Part shown: positions 39,583-49,162 of the stretch, in pieces
Position numbering within the stretch: position 1 is the stretch's first letter
How the letters are laid out: each line of letters begins with the position of its first letter
NCBI GenBank assembly: GCA_024276075.1
Contig: JAJRXX010000035.1
Span: forward strand, 1 to 64,000
Reading direction: 5' to 3'
DNA: 64,000 nt
From: Planctomycetota bacterium
GTDB lineage: Bacteria; Planctomycetota; Phycisphaerae; Phycisphaerales; Phycisphaeraceae
Program-made: the position numbers and the translations under genes
The notes under the pieces: generated by a model
Told to the model about the DNA's origin: nothing
The model's input: only the letters and a program-made list of their open reading frames with translations
Databases searched by the model: none

Positions 39583-40821
39583 TTATTCACTCCCCGCCAA
39601 CAATCGCTGATAAATCTCCACCAACCGATCGTTGAGCTTGTTAATATCATAACGATCCTCCACGATCGCCCGCCCAGCCTCTCCCATGCGTGGCCACGCC
39701 TCCGGGTGGTCAACCAGTTCCCCTAGCCGCTGTGTCAATTCACCCACGTCACGCTCCGCCACCAAATATCCCGATCGGCCATCATCGACCAATTCCGGGA
39801 TACCGCTGTGACGTGTGCTCACCACGGGTAGCCCCATCGCCATAGCCTCCATGATCGCCACGGGCGTGCCCTCTTGATCTCCATTCGAGGCTGTCACGCT
39901 CGGTGCAAGAAATAGGTGCGATTGCTTGAGTATTTCTATCACCTCTTCCTGCTGCTTTGACCCTACAAGCACCACCGAATCTCGCACACCTAATTCATCA
40001 ATCAACGATTCTAGTTCTTCCCTCACCGGCCCATCGCCGATCACGCGATACTCCACTTGTTTCCCCGATGCCGTCAGCGCCGCCACCGCACGGATCGCGT
40101 ATTCGATACCCTTCTTCTCCGTTAGCCGTGCTATTGAAACCAAGCGAACAATTCCACCTGGCTTTAGCGTGCGTGCCACATATTCAAATCGCCCCAGATC
40201 GATGCCCATATGGTGCACCGCCACCCTTGAAGGATTACACCCCATACGCACCAATAGACTCGCCCAGTGCTCGCTGATCGGCAAGAATAAATCTCCGAGG
40301 TCAAACAGCCTCGCATACATCCCTTCGCCATTTCGACGCAGTTCCATTGTCATGTCGTAACCGTGAAATACTGTAATTAGCTTTCCCCGCACAACCCCCG
40401 CGTCACGGAGCGATGCCTCTACAACCCCGTTAGGACCAAAGTGACAATGGACGATGTCATATCGCCGTTGCTTCAAATGCGGTATCGCCGCATATAACAT
40501 CGTACACGACGCAGCGGGCTTGCCATACCGGATAAAATTTAACGTCCTTAGCAACGATATCGGCGCCCGCCAACCGTTCATCAGCAGCAAGCCCATACCT
40601 TTCAGGACTCGCAGAAACCGGCTTCGCAACATGCGTGGCCTGTAATACGTCCTCGCCAGCAAACCGTATCGCTGCACATCCGCGTGTACCTTCGCCAGAT
40701 TCTTTGGACGCGACGCGTAGATATCCACTTCATGACCACGGTCGATCAACCCCGTGATCTGATTAAGGATAAACGTCTCGGAAAGAGATGGGAATTCACT
40801 GACGATAAAAGCTATCCGCAT
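39583..40821 (-). CDS. GT4 family glycosyltransferase (WcaL/AmsK-like)
   Basis: 412 residues. The N-terminus MRIAFIVSEFPSLSETFILN is characteristic of the WcaL/AmsK/EpsF-type enzymes of exopolysaccharide clusters. Other features: YDIVHCHFGPNGV, TVFHGYDMTM, VRLVSIARLTEKKGIEYAI and the EX7E-containing QEGTPVAIMEAMAMGLPVVST. In such systems it adds a sugar to the lipid-linked repeat unit. 241 bases separate it from the next GT gene downstream. Confidence 0.94.
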   Translation of the reverse strand: MRIAFIVSEFPSLSETFILNQITGLIDRGHEVDIYASRPKNLAKVHADVQRYGLLARTYYRPRMLRSRFLRVLKGMGLLLMNGWRAPISLLRTLNFIRYGKPAASCTMLYAAIPHLKQRRYDIVHCHFGPNGVVEASLRDAGVVRGKLITVFHGYDMTMELRRNGEGMYARLFDLGDLFLPISEHWASLLVRMGCNPSRVAVHHMGIDLGRFEYVARTLKPGGIVRLVSIARLTEKKGIEYAIRAVAALTASGKQVEYRVIGDGPVREELESLIDELGVRDSVVLVGSKQQEEVIEILKQSHLFLAPSVTASNGDQEGTPVAIMEAMAMGLPVVSTRHSGIPELVDDGRSGYLVAERDVGELTQRLGELVDHPEAWPRMGEAGRAIVEDRYDINKLNDRLVEIYQRLLAGSE

Positions 40822-40939
40822 GAACGCTTAACCAATGCTTTGCCATCAGCTTTTCTGTGAACGCTTTCAATAACAAGCGGAAACAACAACCGCCCCAGCC
40901 CGTTACAACTGAAAAAAACGGCTGCAATACACTGTCATT

Positions 40940-41794
40940 CTACGATGCGGCATACCCAAAAGCCTGCATCTCTGAATAACAAATTTCTTCTATACAATGG
41001 AGGTTCTTCTCGCCAAAAAACTCTCCTAAACCCACGTCTCGATCCCCCTTCGGCTGATACTGAATGCCCACTTTGTCTGCGATGTCATTCACCTGCTGCA
41101 ACCCAAGCACATCCGCCAACGCGGCAATCTTACCGATCTTGTCTTCCACAAAATCTTCGTAGCGAACCAACACCATAGCTTCTTTATATCTCAAATAAAC
41201 CCGCGAGGCACAGCGCCACCGAGACGCAAGTCCTTCCACGTACCGATTATCGCTCAGCCCCAGCCATGCCCCATCAAACACACGCTGCCACGCCACAGAC
41301 ATATCTCGCCAAGACTCGTGAGGGATACCCGATAAGTTGCCCAGAATCTTGTGACGATTAAGAATGCTACGGATGTTGCTGCGTGGATCACGAACGATGA
41401 ATACAAAGCGAGCCTGAGGAAAATATTCGGCCAATTCATCGTAAAAAAAGGTCAACCCGGGCTCCTTCACGATAGCCCGTGAAAAATCCAACCCGTTTCG
41501 CCGTACAAACCGCCCAAACGACATTTCTCTCGATCGAACCATTGGCAAAACCGTACGCGATATTTCTCGTCTCAGGTCCAACGACACCGACAACCCCGTC
41601 ATTTCAGCCAGCAACGCCGCGATTGCCGTCGTACCCGATTTTTGATTGCCCAAAACAATAATTGGCTGAGGGTTTACCCGCGCCAACGCATTGCGTACCT
41701 CACACCGCAACCCACGCCAACAGCGTCTTACAAGATCAACCGAACGACCTGACACCTTCAAACACTCCCTCGCTTTCTCCGCAATTACATTCAT
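40940..41794 (-). CDS. Sulfotransferase family protein
   Basis: 284 residues from ATG 41794 (the frame is open to 41905 but would overlap the flippase gene). The PAPS loop is PIIVLGNQKSGTTAIAALLAE (about 44-64); ARFVFIVRDPRSNIRSIL supplies the 3'-phosphate region. Carbohydrate sulfotransferase role is inferred. The gene overlaps nothing and lies 94 bases downstream of the Wzx-like flippase stop. It is the second sulfotransferase of the cluster. Confidence 0.88.
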   Translation of the reverse strand: MNVIAEKARECLKVSGRSVDLVRRCWRGLRCEVRNALARVNPQPIIVLGNQKSGTTAIAALLAEMTGLSVSLDLRREISRTVLPMVRSREMSFGRFVRRNGLDFSRAIVKEPGLTFFYDELAEYFPQARFVFIVRDPRSNIRSILNRHKILGNLSGIPHESWRDMSVAWQRVFDGAWLGLSDNRYVEGLASRWRCASRVYLRYKEAMVLVRYEDFVEDKIGKIAALADVLGLQQVNDIADKVGIQYQPKGDRDVGLGEFFGEKNLHCIEEICYSEMQAFGYAAS

Positions 41795-41888
41795 TTCCAA
41801 CGCCAAAATCGAGTATATCGAACCCAATCCATCCAACGCCGTGCTCCGCCATTCGATACGGCCCAGCCCTCCACACAGACAATAGAAC

Positions 41889-43439
41889 TCAGTTCGATTC
41901 GACAACCCCCTTGCTGCCTTGACGCCGCAGCGAGGAAGCCAGATTCAGCATCTCCTTCATCGTACGCACGCCGCCGGGCTGAATGGTCCACACCAGCAGA
42001 TACATCAATACATACAGAATCAACTCAAACGCCAGGCGGAATCCAACCGTATTTCCAACAGCCCACACGCTCTCTACCCCTGCCAAGGCGATACCCGCCG
42101 TTATCGACGCCGCCGCGGGTCGCCACAACGCAGAGCCCAGATCTTTTAGACTTACAGGCGTGCCGTGAAAGCAATACGCCAACGCAGGGATTCGTATCAC
42201 ACAATGCACAACACTCACCGCCACCGCCACACCCAACACACCCCATTGCAAACCTATTGCAAAACCCACCACCATCGCCGCTGTGCTAAACAGCGACACG
42301 CGAAACCGACGATCCGCTTTGCCAAGCGATATGAGCACCCAGCTAGACGCCACGTTAAACGTCCCCAGAAATGCCGCGGGCCCCAACGCACGAAACAGCG
42401 AAACCGCATCAGACCACTGCGACCCCAGCACCAGAAGCACCAAGTCATCCGCTGTCACAAACATGAACGCCACCAACGGCATCCCCAGCATCACGATCAA
42501 TGCCATGCCCTGACGGTAATACAGCCGGTATCGATCCGGATTATCCACCAGCCTCGACAGGACGGGTAGCGCCACGACGGTCATGGGGCCGTTGATCTGG
42601 TTGATCGGCAACAACAACAAGCTGTACGCACGCGTGTATAGACCTAGCGGAGCCGACCCGATGAACTTACCGATTAAAATGTTGTCCAGGTTCCGCGCGA
42701 AATAATTAACAAAATCAAACGCCGCCAGGTACCCACCAAAGCGCAGCATCGGGCGCACGCCAGCATGTCGAACCGGCCTGCCGGGGCGCCAACTGCACAA
42801 CAGCCACATCCCCGCTGCGGATACCGCCATGCCCGTCAGCGGCAGCAGCACCAACGACCAGTACCCCGCACCCAGCCACGCCGCCACCACCGCCACCACA
42901 ACGCTGCACGCAAACGCACCCACTTGCACCACCGCCAACGCCTTGAACCGCATCTGACGGTGCATCAACGCTCGATGTTGTAGCCCCAATCCGCTCACGA
43001 GCATGCCCAACGCAAGCGCTAGCGTCACACCCGCCACCCGAGGATCGCCGTAAAACCACGCCAGGGGCCACGCCAAACACGCAATCAAAACGCCAAGCAG
43101 CACACTCGTGCCCACGTTGACCCAGAACAGCGTGCTCACCTGACCGTGGTTGATCTGATCCTGCTGGATCGTTGCTGTCGACAGCCCCATGTCCTTGAAC
43201 ATCGCCACGAAGCCCGTCACCGCGGTCGCCATCGCCACCAGCCCGAAGTCCTCGGGCCGCAGCAACCGCGCCAACGTCATCAGGGAGCCAAACTGCAAGA
43301 CAAACTGACAACCCTGCGCCACTAGCGTCGCCGCACCGCTGCGCACCGCCCTGCCCTTGAGGCCTACCGTGAGATGCTCTGTTTGAAAATACCGATCCCA
43401 ATCGGCATCAGACGAGTTGTTTTCTGTACGCTCAGTCAA
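41889..43439 (-). CDS. Wzx-like lipopolysaccharide flippase (MOP superfamily)
   Basis: 516 residues with about 14 membrane segments. After a 27-residue hydrophilic lead the motif GLKGRAVRSGAATLVAQGCQFVLQFGSLMTLARLL, then PEDFGLVAMATAVTGFVAMFKDMGLSTA, matches the WzxC/WzxE type polysaccharide exporters. It moves undecaprenyl-linked repeat units across the inner membrane for the Wzy-like polymerase. The start is TTG 43439, supported by AAGGTGG at the proper distance and by the lack of another start before the first membrane helix. Confidence 0.94.
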   Translation of the reverse strand: MTERTENNSSDADWDRYFQTEHLTVGLKGRAVRSGAATLVAQGCQFVLQFGSLMTLARLLRPEDFGLVAMATAVTGFVAMFKDMGLSTATIQQDQINHGQVSTLFWVNVGTSVLLGVLIACLAWPLAWFYGDPRVAGVTLALALGMLVSGLGLQHRALMHRQMRFKALAVVQVGAFACSVVVAVVAAWLGAGYWSLVLLPLTGMAVSAAGMWLLCSWRPGRPVRHAGVRPMLRFGGYLAAFDFVNYFARNLDNILIGKFIGSAPLGLYTRAYSLLLLPINQINGPMTVVALPVLSRLVDNPDRYRLYYRQGMALIVMLGMPLVAFMFVTADDLVLLVLGSQWSDAVSLFRALGPAAFLGTFNVASSWVLISLGKADRRFRVSLFSTAAMVVGFAIGLQWGVLGVAVAVSVVHCVIRIPALAYCFHGTPVSLKDLGSALWRPAAASITAGIALAGVESVWAVGNTVGFRLAFELILYVLMYLLVWTIQPGGVRTMKEMLNLASSLRRQGSKGVVESN

Positions 43440-43496
43440 CTCGCCACCTTATCATCCTTAATCAAGGATACCGCGATAACCGTCCCGCGTAAGCGA

Positions 43497-44192
43497 TCAC
43501 AATTCATCGACAGACCCCGCCAACCGAACCTTCATCGCCCTCTCGACGCTGTGGTGCACACCGGTCGCCGCATCGGTAAACACCACACTCACCGTGACCC
43601 GGTCCACAGCCCGTGGCGGCTCGTTTTCAAACCCCACCTCAAGTGTAAAGTGGCTGCCCGTCAGACCGCTGCGATATGCGCGGTCCCACTCGTGGGCGGT
43701 GTACGACCGCTGGGCCACGATCATCGGTTCATGCCCCGGCTGAATCGCCACCACCTGGACCGCGCCCTGCCCCACCGCAGGCAGGAATCGGCCCCGCTGG
43801 TCTTCCAATCGCACGTACAGCCGAACCGTGTCGTCTACGCCGTTGCCGTCCGTATCCAACGCCCCACTTAGACGCCCCAGTTTTATCTCGACCACCCGTG
43901 GCAAATCCGCCGGCCCAACGCCCACGACTGACACAGGACCCGCAAGCTGCTGCTCTAACACATGCACATGCGACTCACGATGTTCCAGTTTTTTTTCTAA
44001 TTTCTCGACCGTACGCGTCAGCTTCAGGTTCTCGCTGCGCAGGCGATCGTTTTCGTTGATATAGCTGCGCCCTCCACCCGAACAGCCCGATATCAGCCCA
44101 GTTCCCATGCAGACGCACGCAACGCTCACAGCCCTCGCCACGCGGCCACACGAGCCGAACCGTTCGCCGCCGCTCTCCCGCGCGTCGCCCAT
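43497..44192 (-). CDS. Lipoprotein with coiled coil, unknown function
   Basis: 231 residues. The signal region ends in a lipobox (GTGLISGC, Cys about 37). Residues about 45-85 are a coiled coil (NENDRLRSENLKLTRTVEKL and EKKLEHRESHVHVLEQQL). The C-terminal domain (about 90-231) begins VVGVGPADLPRVVEIKLGRLSGALDTDGNG and contains an Asp-rich turn DTDGNGVDD that looks like a calcium-binding loop. It is followed 57 bases later by the flippase gene in the same direction. No family recognised; location in the envelope and a structural or assembly role are plausible. Confidence 0.75.
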   Translation of the reverse strand: MGDARESGGERFGSCGRVARAVSVACVCMGTGLISGCSGGGRSYINENDRLRSENLKLTRTVEKLEKKLEHRESHVHVLEQQLAGPVSVVGVGPADLPRVVEIKLGRLSGALDTDGNGVDDTVRLYVRLEDQRGRFLPAVGQGAVQVVAIQPGHEPMIVAQRSYTAHEWDRAYRSGLTGSHFTLEVGFENEPPRAVDRVTVSVVFTDAATGVHHSVERAMKVRLAGSVDEL

Positions 44193-44301
44193 GACTCATG
44201 TCTCCACGCTAATTTATTAATTGCCGCAGCCCCTCCCGACCTGTACCCCTAACACGAAAACCCCGCTAGCCACGGACTTGTCATGTTTCTATGCACGACG
44301 A

Positions 44302-44937
44302 TCATTTGTCACCATCGTCGTCATCACCCGACCGCGGGCCCGTCGTCTCGGGCAGGTGTTCAAGGACACCGTCGACCACGCCGTACTCGACCGCTTCTTG
44401 TGCGTCGAGCCATTTGTCTCGTTCGCAATCCCGCGCGACCGTCTTGAGGTCCTGCCCTGTATGCTGGCTCATCAGCTTGTACAGCCGATCGCGTGTCCGA
44501 ATCATCTCCTTAGCCTGGATGCCCAAATCAGTGGCCGGGCCTTGCATCACGCCACCGATCAACGGCTGGTGGATCAACACCCTGCTGTTGGGCAGCACGT
44601 ACCGCTTACCCGCCTTACCCGCCATCAACAGCATCGCCCCCATCGACGCCGCCACGCCGATGCAATACGTCGCCACCGAAGGCCGGATGTACTGCATCGT
44701 GTCGTAGATACCCAGCCCCGCGCTGACCGACCCGCCAGGCGAGTTGATATAAAAATGGATATCTTCTTTCGGATTCTCGTTTGACAGGAACAAGAACTGC
44801 GCGACGATCAGATTCGCTGATTCATCATCGACAGGACCGCCCAGAAACACCACACGGTCCTTGAGCAGCCGGGAATAAATGTCGTACGCCCGCTCGCCAC
44901 GCCCGGTCTTTTCGATCACCATCGGCACTAAATTCAT
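44302..44937 (-). CDS. clpP: ATP-dependent Clp protease proteolytic subunit
   Basis: 211-residue serine peptidase that forms the double heptamer with ClpX/ClpA. The N-terminus [24 protein letters not shown] is highly conserved. Catalytic triad by alignment: Ser98 in [10 protein letters not shown], His123 in VLIHQPL, Asp174 in CERDKWLDA. The C-terminus has an extra acidic tail (SGDDDDGDK). No clpX or tig gene is next to it, unlike the common tig-clpP-clpX order. Transcribed leftward alone. Confidence 0.97.
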   Translation of the reverse strand: MNLVPMVIEKTGRGERAYDIYSRLLKDRVVFLGGPVDDESANLIVAQFLFLSNENPKEDIHFYINSPGGSVSAGLGIYDTMQYIRPSVATYCIGVAASMGAMLLMAGKAGKRYVLPNSRVLIHQPLIGGVMQGPATDLGIQAKEMIRTRDRLYKLMSQHTGQDLKTVARDCERDKWLDAQEAVEYGVVDGVLEHLPETTGPRSGDDDDGDK

Positions 44938-45105
44938 ACGTTTAGACCCTTAATCACGCCCGGAGCGAGTCCCCGAGCCGAGCCGGATTGTAGCAACACC
45001 GCCACGCCGTACCAACGCCGACACCTTGCCTCCCTGACCACAACGCATACCATGCCATCTCGACGCCAAACCGATCTCCCTCATTAACCCCGCTACTGTA
45101 CTCCT

Positions 45106-45966
45106 ATGAACACCGCCACTACACCACTACACCCCACTCCAGCACCCCGCGCCGCAGGCCTTTGGCTACCCGCCTTCTCATTGGCGCAACGCGAACTCGT
45201 CCGGTTTTTCCGCCAGCGAAACCGTGTCATCGGCGCCATCGCCTCACCGCTGGTCATCTGGGCCCTGCTTGGCTCCGGGCTCAACGACGCATTCACACTC
45301 GCCCCGATCAACCCCACAACATCCCAGACCAGCCCCGATCAAACCGTTGGCTACCTCCAGTATTTCTTCCCCGGCATCGTCATGCTCAGCCTCCTGTTCA
45401 CCGCCATCTTCTCGACCATCTCCGTCATCGAAGACCGCAAGGAAGGCTTCCTCCAAGCCGTACTGGTCGCACCGATACCGCGCCTGGCCATCGTCACCGG
45501 CAAAATCCTAGGCGGCGCCGCCATCGCCACGATCCAAGGCATCTTCTTCTTAATCCTTTGGCCACTCGTCGGGCCTTGGCCCGGCATCGTGGCCATCGCC
45601 GCGACCATACCCGTCATGTTCCTCCTGGCCGCCGGCATGACCGCGCTGAGCTTCTGCTTCGCCTGGCGGACCGACTCCACTGCGGGGTTTCACGTAATTA
45701 TGAACCTCGTCCTGATGCCCCTGTGGATATTATCAGGTGCGATGTTCCCGATCAGTACCGCCAAGCTATGGGTCAAGGTCTTGATGTGGCTCAATCCTCT
45801 GACCTACGGGCACACCGCTTTCACCGCCCTGATCACCGGCCACCGCATCAACCCGTCGGGTATACCCGTCTGGGTGGCTGTGCTAGCCATCGCTATATTC
45901 ACCGTGACAGCAGCCATGTTGGCGCGACGCATCGTGGACCAGCCGCGAAAGGACGGGTCGGCATGA
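45106..45966 (+). CDS. ABC-2 type transporter permease
   Basis: 286 residues with six membrane helices and the ABC-2 layout: REVLRFFRQRNR-like N-terminus (RELVRFFRQRNRVIGAIASP), FFPGIVMLSLLFTAIFSTISVIEDRKEGFLQAVLVAPIPR, and a C-terminal LNPLTYGHTAF. No ATPase partner gene is adjacent. Its stop overlaps the SCO start (ATGA), so the two are coupled. A permease of this kind next to SCO and DUF420 genes is a recurring arrangement around cytochrome oxidase genes, which suggests a role in oxidase or haem/copper maturation. Confidence 0.9.
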   Translation: MNTATTPLHPTPAPRAAGLWLPAFSLAQRELVRFFRQRNRVIGAIASPLVIWALLGSGLNDAFTLAPINPTTSQTSPDQTVGYLQYFFPGIVMLSLLFTAIFSTISVIEDRKEGFLQAVLVAPIPRLAIVTGKILGGAAIATIQGIFFLILWPLVGPWPGIVAIAATIPVMFLLAAGMTALSFCFAWRTDSTAGFHVIMNLVLMPLWILSGAMFPISTAKLWVKVLMWLNPLTYGHTAFTALITGHRINPSGIPVWVAVLAIAIFTVTAAMLARRIVDQPRKDGSA

Positions 45967-46763
45967 ACACACACGACACACCCGCCACGCGCCCGAACAC
46001 CCCCACGCTACACCGCTGGTTAATCGTGATGTTGGCCATCGCATCGATCGGCACCACCGTGCTAGTCGTCCTGAACATATTCGCACGCCAAAACGCACCG
46101 CAGCCACTCCGCGCAGGCGTGGTCACACCCGCCTCATCGCCGCACCCGCCCGTGCTGACTACGCTGCCCCCATTCACACTCACAGATCAAACCGGTGCGG
46201 ATTTTGGCTCCCAGAATCTCCGTGGCAAAGCCTGGATCGCAGACTTCATCTTCACACGCTGCGCGGGGCCGTGCCCCATGCTCACCTCACGCATGGCTCA
46301 AATCCAAGCACTGTTCGACGACCACCCCCAGCGAGACGATTTCAGACTTGTGAGCTTCTCCGTCGACCCCGAAAACGACACGCCACCCGCTTTACGTGAG
46401 TACGCCCGCCTCGCCCACGCCGACGCGCAGCTATGGCATTTCCTCACCGGCCCACACGATACACTCTGGCACCTGGTCCGAGACGGATTTAAGCTCCCCG
46501 TCGGGCCCGACCCCGACAACACCGCCATGCCTATTTTCCATAGCCAGAAATTTGTGCTCATCGATCAATTGGGCCGGGTCCGCGGCTTCTATGACGCGCT
46601 ATCCGAGCACGACCGCGACCAGCTCATGGGCGACCTCGACAGACTCCTTGCTCAGAATCAACACCCCCGCACCGCAAGCAACTCCGCAACCCCAGCCCAA
46701 CCACAAGCACAACACCCACACCCCTCCTCGCCCGCCGCTGCCTCACTCTCCGGGAGCCCCTGA
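45963..46763 (+). CDS. SCO1/SenC copper chaperone
   Basis: 266 residues: a membrane anchor (about 19-41), then a thioredoxin-fold domain on the periplasmic side. Copper site: Cys100 and Cys104 in FTRCAGPCPML and His193 in IFHSQKFV, the full SCO ligand set. The protein delivers copper to the CuA centre of cytochrome c oxidase or acts as its thiol reductase. The C-terminus is a Pro/His/Ser-rich tail. The ATG overlaps the permease stop. The DUF420 gene follows directly. Confidence 0.95.
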   Translation: MNTHDTPATRPNTPTLHRWLIVMLAIASIGTTVLVVLNIFARQNAPQPLRAGVVTPASSPHPPVLTTLPPFTLTDQTGADFGSQNLRGKAWIADFIFTRCAGPCPMLTSRMAQIQALFDDHPQRDDFRLVSFSVDPENDTPPALREYARLAHADAQLWHFLTGPHDTLWHLVRDGFKLPVGPDPDNTAMPIFHSQKFVLIDQLGRVRGFYDALSEHDRDQLMGDLDRLLAQNQHPRTASNSATPAQPQAQHPHPSSPAAASLSGSP

Positions 46764-46766
46764 CCC

Positions 46767-47210
46767 GTGGACCTCTCGTTCCTGCCGCACCTCAATGCCT
46801 CACTAAACGCGCTGGCATGCTGCTGCCTCCTGGCGGGCTTCGCCATGATCAAAGCCAAACGCGCTACCGCTCACCGCAATTGCATGATCACCGCCGCCGT
46901 GGTCTCGTGCCTATTCCTCGTGAGCTACATCACGCACTACACCTGGCGATCAATGGTGATCGGCGGGACCCACACGCCCTACCACGGCTCGGGCCCGCTC
47001 AGGACAGCCTACTACGCCATGCTCCTGTCGCACATCCTCCTAGCGATGGTTGTCCCGTTCCTCGCCGCCGCCCTGATCTACCTCGCCGCGACCTCACGGT
47101 TTAACGCACACCGCCACCTCGCGCGCATTGGGCTACCCATTTGGCTGTACGTCTCCACCACAGGCGTCTTGATCTACCTCATGCTCTACTGGCTAAACCC
47201 CGTACCCTGA
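46767..47210 (+). CDS. DUF420 membrane protein
   Basis: 147 residues with four membrane helices and the family pattern PHLNASLNALACCCLLAGF, KRATAHRNCMITA and HILLAMVVP, including the histidines spaced as in haem-A/oxidase assembly proteins such as CtaM. Start is GTG 46767, three bases after the SCO stop. DUF420 proteins are found with SCO and cytochrome oxidase genes. Here the oxidase subunit genes themselves are not in the window. Confidence 0.92.
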   Translation: MDLSFLPHLNASLNALACCCLLAGFAMIKAKRATAHRNCMITAAVVSCLFLVSYITHYTWRSMVIGGTHTPYHGSGPLRTAYYAMLLSHILLAMVVPFLAAALIYLAATSRFNAHRHLARIGLPIWLYVSTTGVLIYLMLYWLNPVP

Positions 47211-47306
47211 CACAAACGCTACGATTAATTACATACGATTAACGACAGGCCACACAGCCAGCTACTTAAACACGACAACCATCCCGCATCACCTAGCCAC
47301 AACCCC

Positions 47307-48236
47307 ATGCGTCCACTACCCGAATCAGACCGTTCCTTCTCGCCCCCCACCGCACAGCAGGTGCGCACGATCCTCGACCGCTACCCGCCCCGGCCACCAT
47401 CCAAACTAATCGCCTGGCTACCGATCATCGCGTTGGCTGTTGCCCTATACGCAGCAATCATGGTCACGAACAACTGGGCCGCAATCCTGCCCTGGTTGAC
47501 CGTCGCGGCCGTCTTCATCGCCCTGGGAATCCAAGTCTATAAAGCCCGAAACCTCGAAACACAGCTCACCCAGGCTCAAGAGCTCGCCATGCTCCGAGAG
47601 CACATCCCGGCTCTCCGCCGAGCCTGGCGCCTGCTGCCGTCGCTCGCTACGCTCCCGCCCCTGCACCACCGTACCGTGGCGATCATCGCCTACTGCCTCG
47701 ATCAGATCAACGCCTACGACGCCGCCCTCGTCGCCTACGACTACCTGTCCGATCAGGCCTCCACACACGACCCCGTCTCACTGCAGCTACGCGTGCAGCG
47801 TGCCATCCTCCTGCTCGCCACTGATCGCCTCACCGACGCAGACGACGCCCTACGTCAACTACGTAGCCGGATCGAACCTCTGACACACACAAGCATCGCC
47901 GCTTCCTACCACCTCGCTTCGCTCGTCCAACAGGTCCGCACCAATCATTGGCAGGATGTTGTCGATCACGACACCGCCAAACTGATCGATACCATGCGCC
48001 CCTTGGGTATTGATGCCGGATACGCCTATGCACTGATCGCGCTCTCGCACCACATGATCGGCCCGCCGCACGACCCCGCTGCACAACAAAACGCCTCGCT
48101 CTGGTGGTCTCGCGCGACTCTTTTGCTACCCATTAACAAGCTCGTCGCACGCTTCGACGAATTGAGTCTCCTGCTACCAAATGCTCACCCCGTTCATACC
48201 AGCACCCCACCGCACCACGCCGAGGGCACCCCATAA
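47307..48236 (+). CDS. Membrane protein with helical-repeat domain (first of a pair)
   Basis: 309 residues. Two N-terminal membrane helices (about 32-51 and 54-73), then an alpha-helical domain of about 210 residues with TPR-like periodicity (TVAIIAYCLDQINAYDAALVAYDYLS, VQRAILLLATDRLTDADDALRQL). No named family recognised. The stop overlaps the start of the next gene (TAATG), so translation is coupled. The next gene has the same two-helix plus repeat layout, hinting at a paralogous pair that acts together. Partners unknown. Confidence 0.75.
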   Translation: MRPLPESDRSFSPPTAQQVRTILDRYPPRPPSKLIAWLPIIALAVALYAAIMVTNNWAAILPWLTVAAVFIALGIQVYKARNLETQLTQAQELAMLREHIPALRRAWRLLPSLATLPPLHHRTVAIIAYCLDQINAYDAALVAYDYLSDQASTHDPVSLQLRVQRAILLLATDRLTDADDALRQLRSRIEPLTHTSIAASYHLASLVQQVRTNHWQDVVDHDTAKLIDTMRPLGIDAGYAYALIALSHHMIGPPHDPAAQQNASLWWSRATLLLPINKLVARFDELSLLLPNAHPVHTSTPPHHAEGTP

Positions 48237-49162
48237 TGACGCCATATACCTCTCAACCCTCCGCCTCGTCCAAACGCCCCCGCGCCGCCACCTCAACGCG
48301 CCCGTATGTCTTCTCGCCGTATACGCTCCACCAACAACTCTTATTCGATGCCACCATCCGATGGTCCATCGTCACCGCGATCATCGCGTACCTCGTGTTC
48401 AGCCCTGTGATCGACGCCAACGCCCCCGGCTGGTCGACATTTCTGGGCTTCGCGCTGGTCGGTGCATGGCTAGCCATGAGTTTCGCCGCCTCGCGCGTCA
48501 CGCACCAGATCCCTCACATGACCGCGTTGATCGACACCGATCCCGCCGCTGCCGAGCGATTGCTCGCCGCGAACCTCCGCCGTATACCCCTGTCTCGATC
48601 CATCCGCTTAATCCTCTACCACCGGCTAGCCGTCCTGCGCCACAGCCAACACCGGTTTCCCGAAACCGCCGCCATCTGCCATGCCGTCTTGACGCACTAC
48701 CCACCCGCACTCACTCAACGCGACCCGCTCTCGGTCCCCACCTTTGGCTCGGGGCCTGCACTTAACGCCCCGGGACTCGGCTCACACGTCCGATCGCATC
48801 TGCTGATCATGCTCGTCGATGCGCACCTCCGAGGCTCCGATCTACTCGGCGCGTACCTGGGCCTGACCGAGCTGCACCGACTACCGCTGAATCTGGTCGA
48901 CCTCATACAACGGGTGGTGCTACAGACCCGCTACGAGCTAGCCGCTGGACACGACCACGCGGTACTTCGCGACGTCAAGCAAAAGGTCAACCTCGCCGAG
49001 ATCATGCCCCCCGCCCAGTGTGGCGCCATGCACGCCATGCTTGCGCTCGCCGCGAAACGCACCGATCACACCACTCTCGCCCACTGGCTCCAACAGCGTG
49101 CCCAGTTACTGTGCTCACCCCAACAACTCCAAGCCATCGGCATACCCGCCACTTCGTTCTAG
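48236..49162 (+). CDS. Membrane protein with helical-repeat domain (second of a pair)
   Basis: 308 residues. N-terminus with two membrane helices (about 39-58 and 67-86, after WSIVTAIIAYLVFSP), then a TPR-like helical domain (LAVLRHSQHRFPETAAICHAVL, LVDAHLRGSDLLGAYLGLTEL). Coupled to the gene before it by TAATG. Its stop at 49162 directly abuts the stop of the convergent phosphomannose isomerase gene with no spacer. Not assigned to a known family. Confidence 0.75.
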   Translation: MTPYTSQPSASSKRPRAATSTRPYVFSPYTLHQQLLFDATIRWSIVTAIIAYLVFSPVIDANAPGWSTFLGFALVGAWLAMSFAASRVTHQIPHMTALIDTDPAAAERLLAANLRRIPLSRSIRLILYHRLAVLRHSQHRFPETAAICHAVLTHYPPALTQRDPLSVPTFGSGPALNAPGLGSHVRSHLLIMLVDAHLRGSDLLGAYLGLTELHRLPLNLVDLIQRVVLQTRYELAAGHDHAVLRDVKQKVNLAEIMPPAQCGAMHAMLALAAKRTDHTTLAHWLQQRAQLLCSPQQLQAIGIPATSF

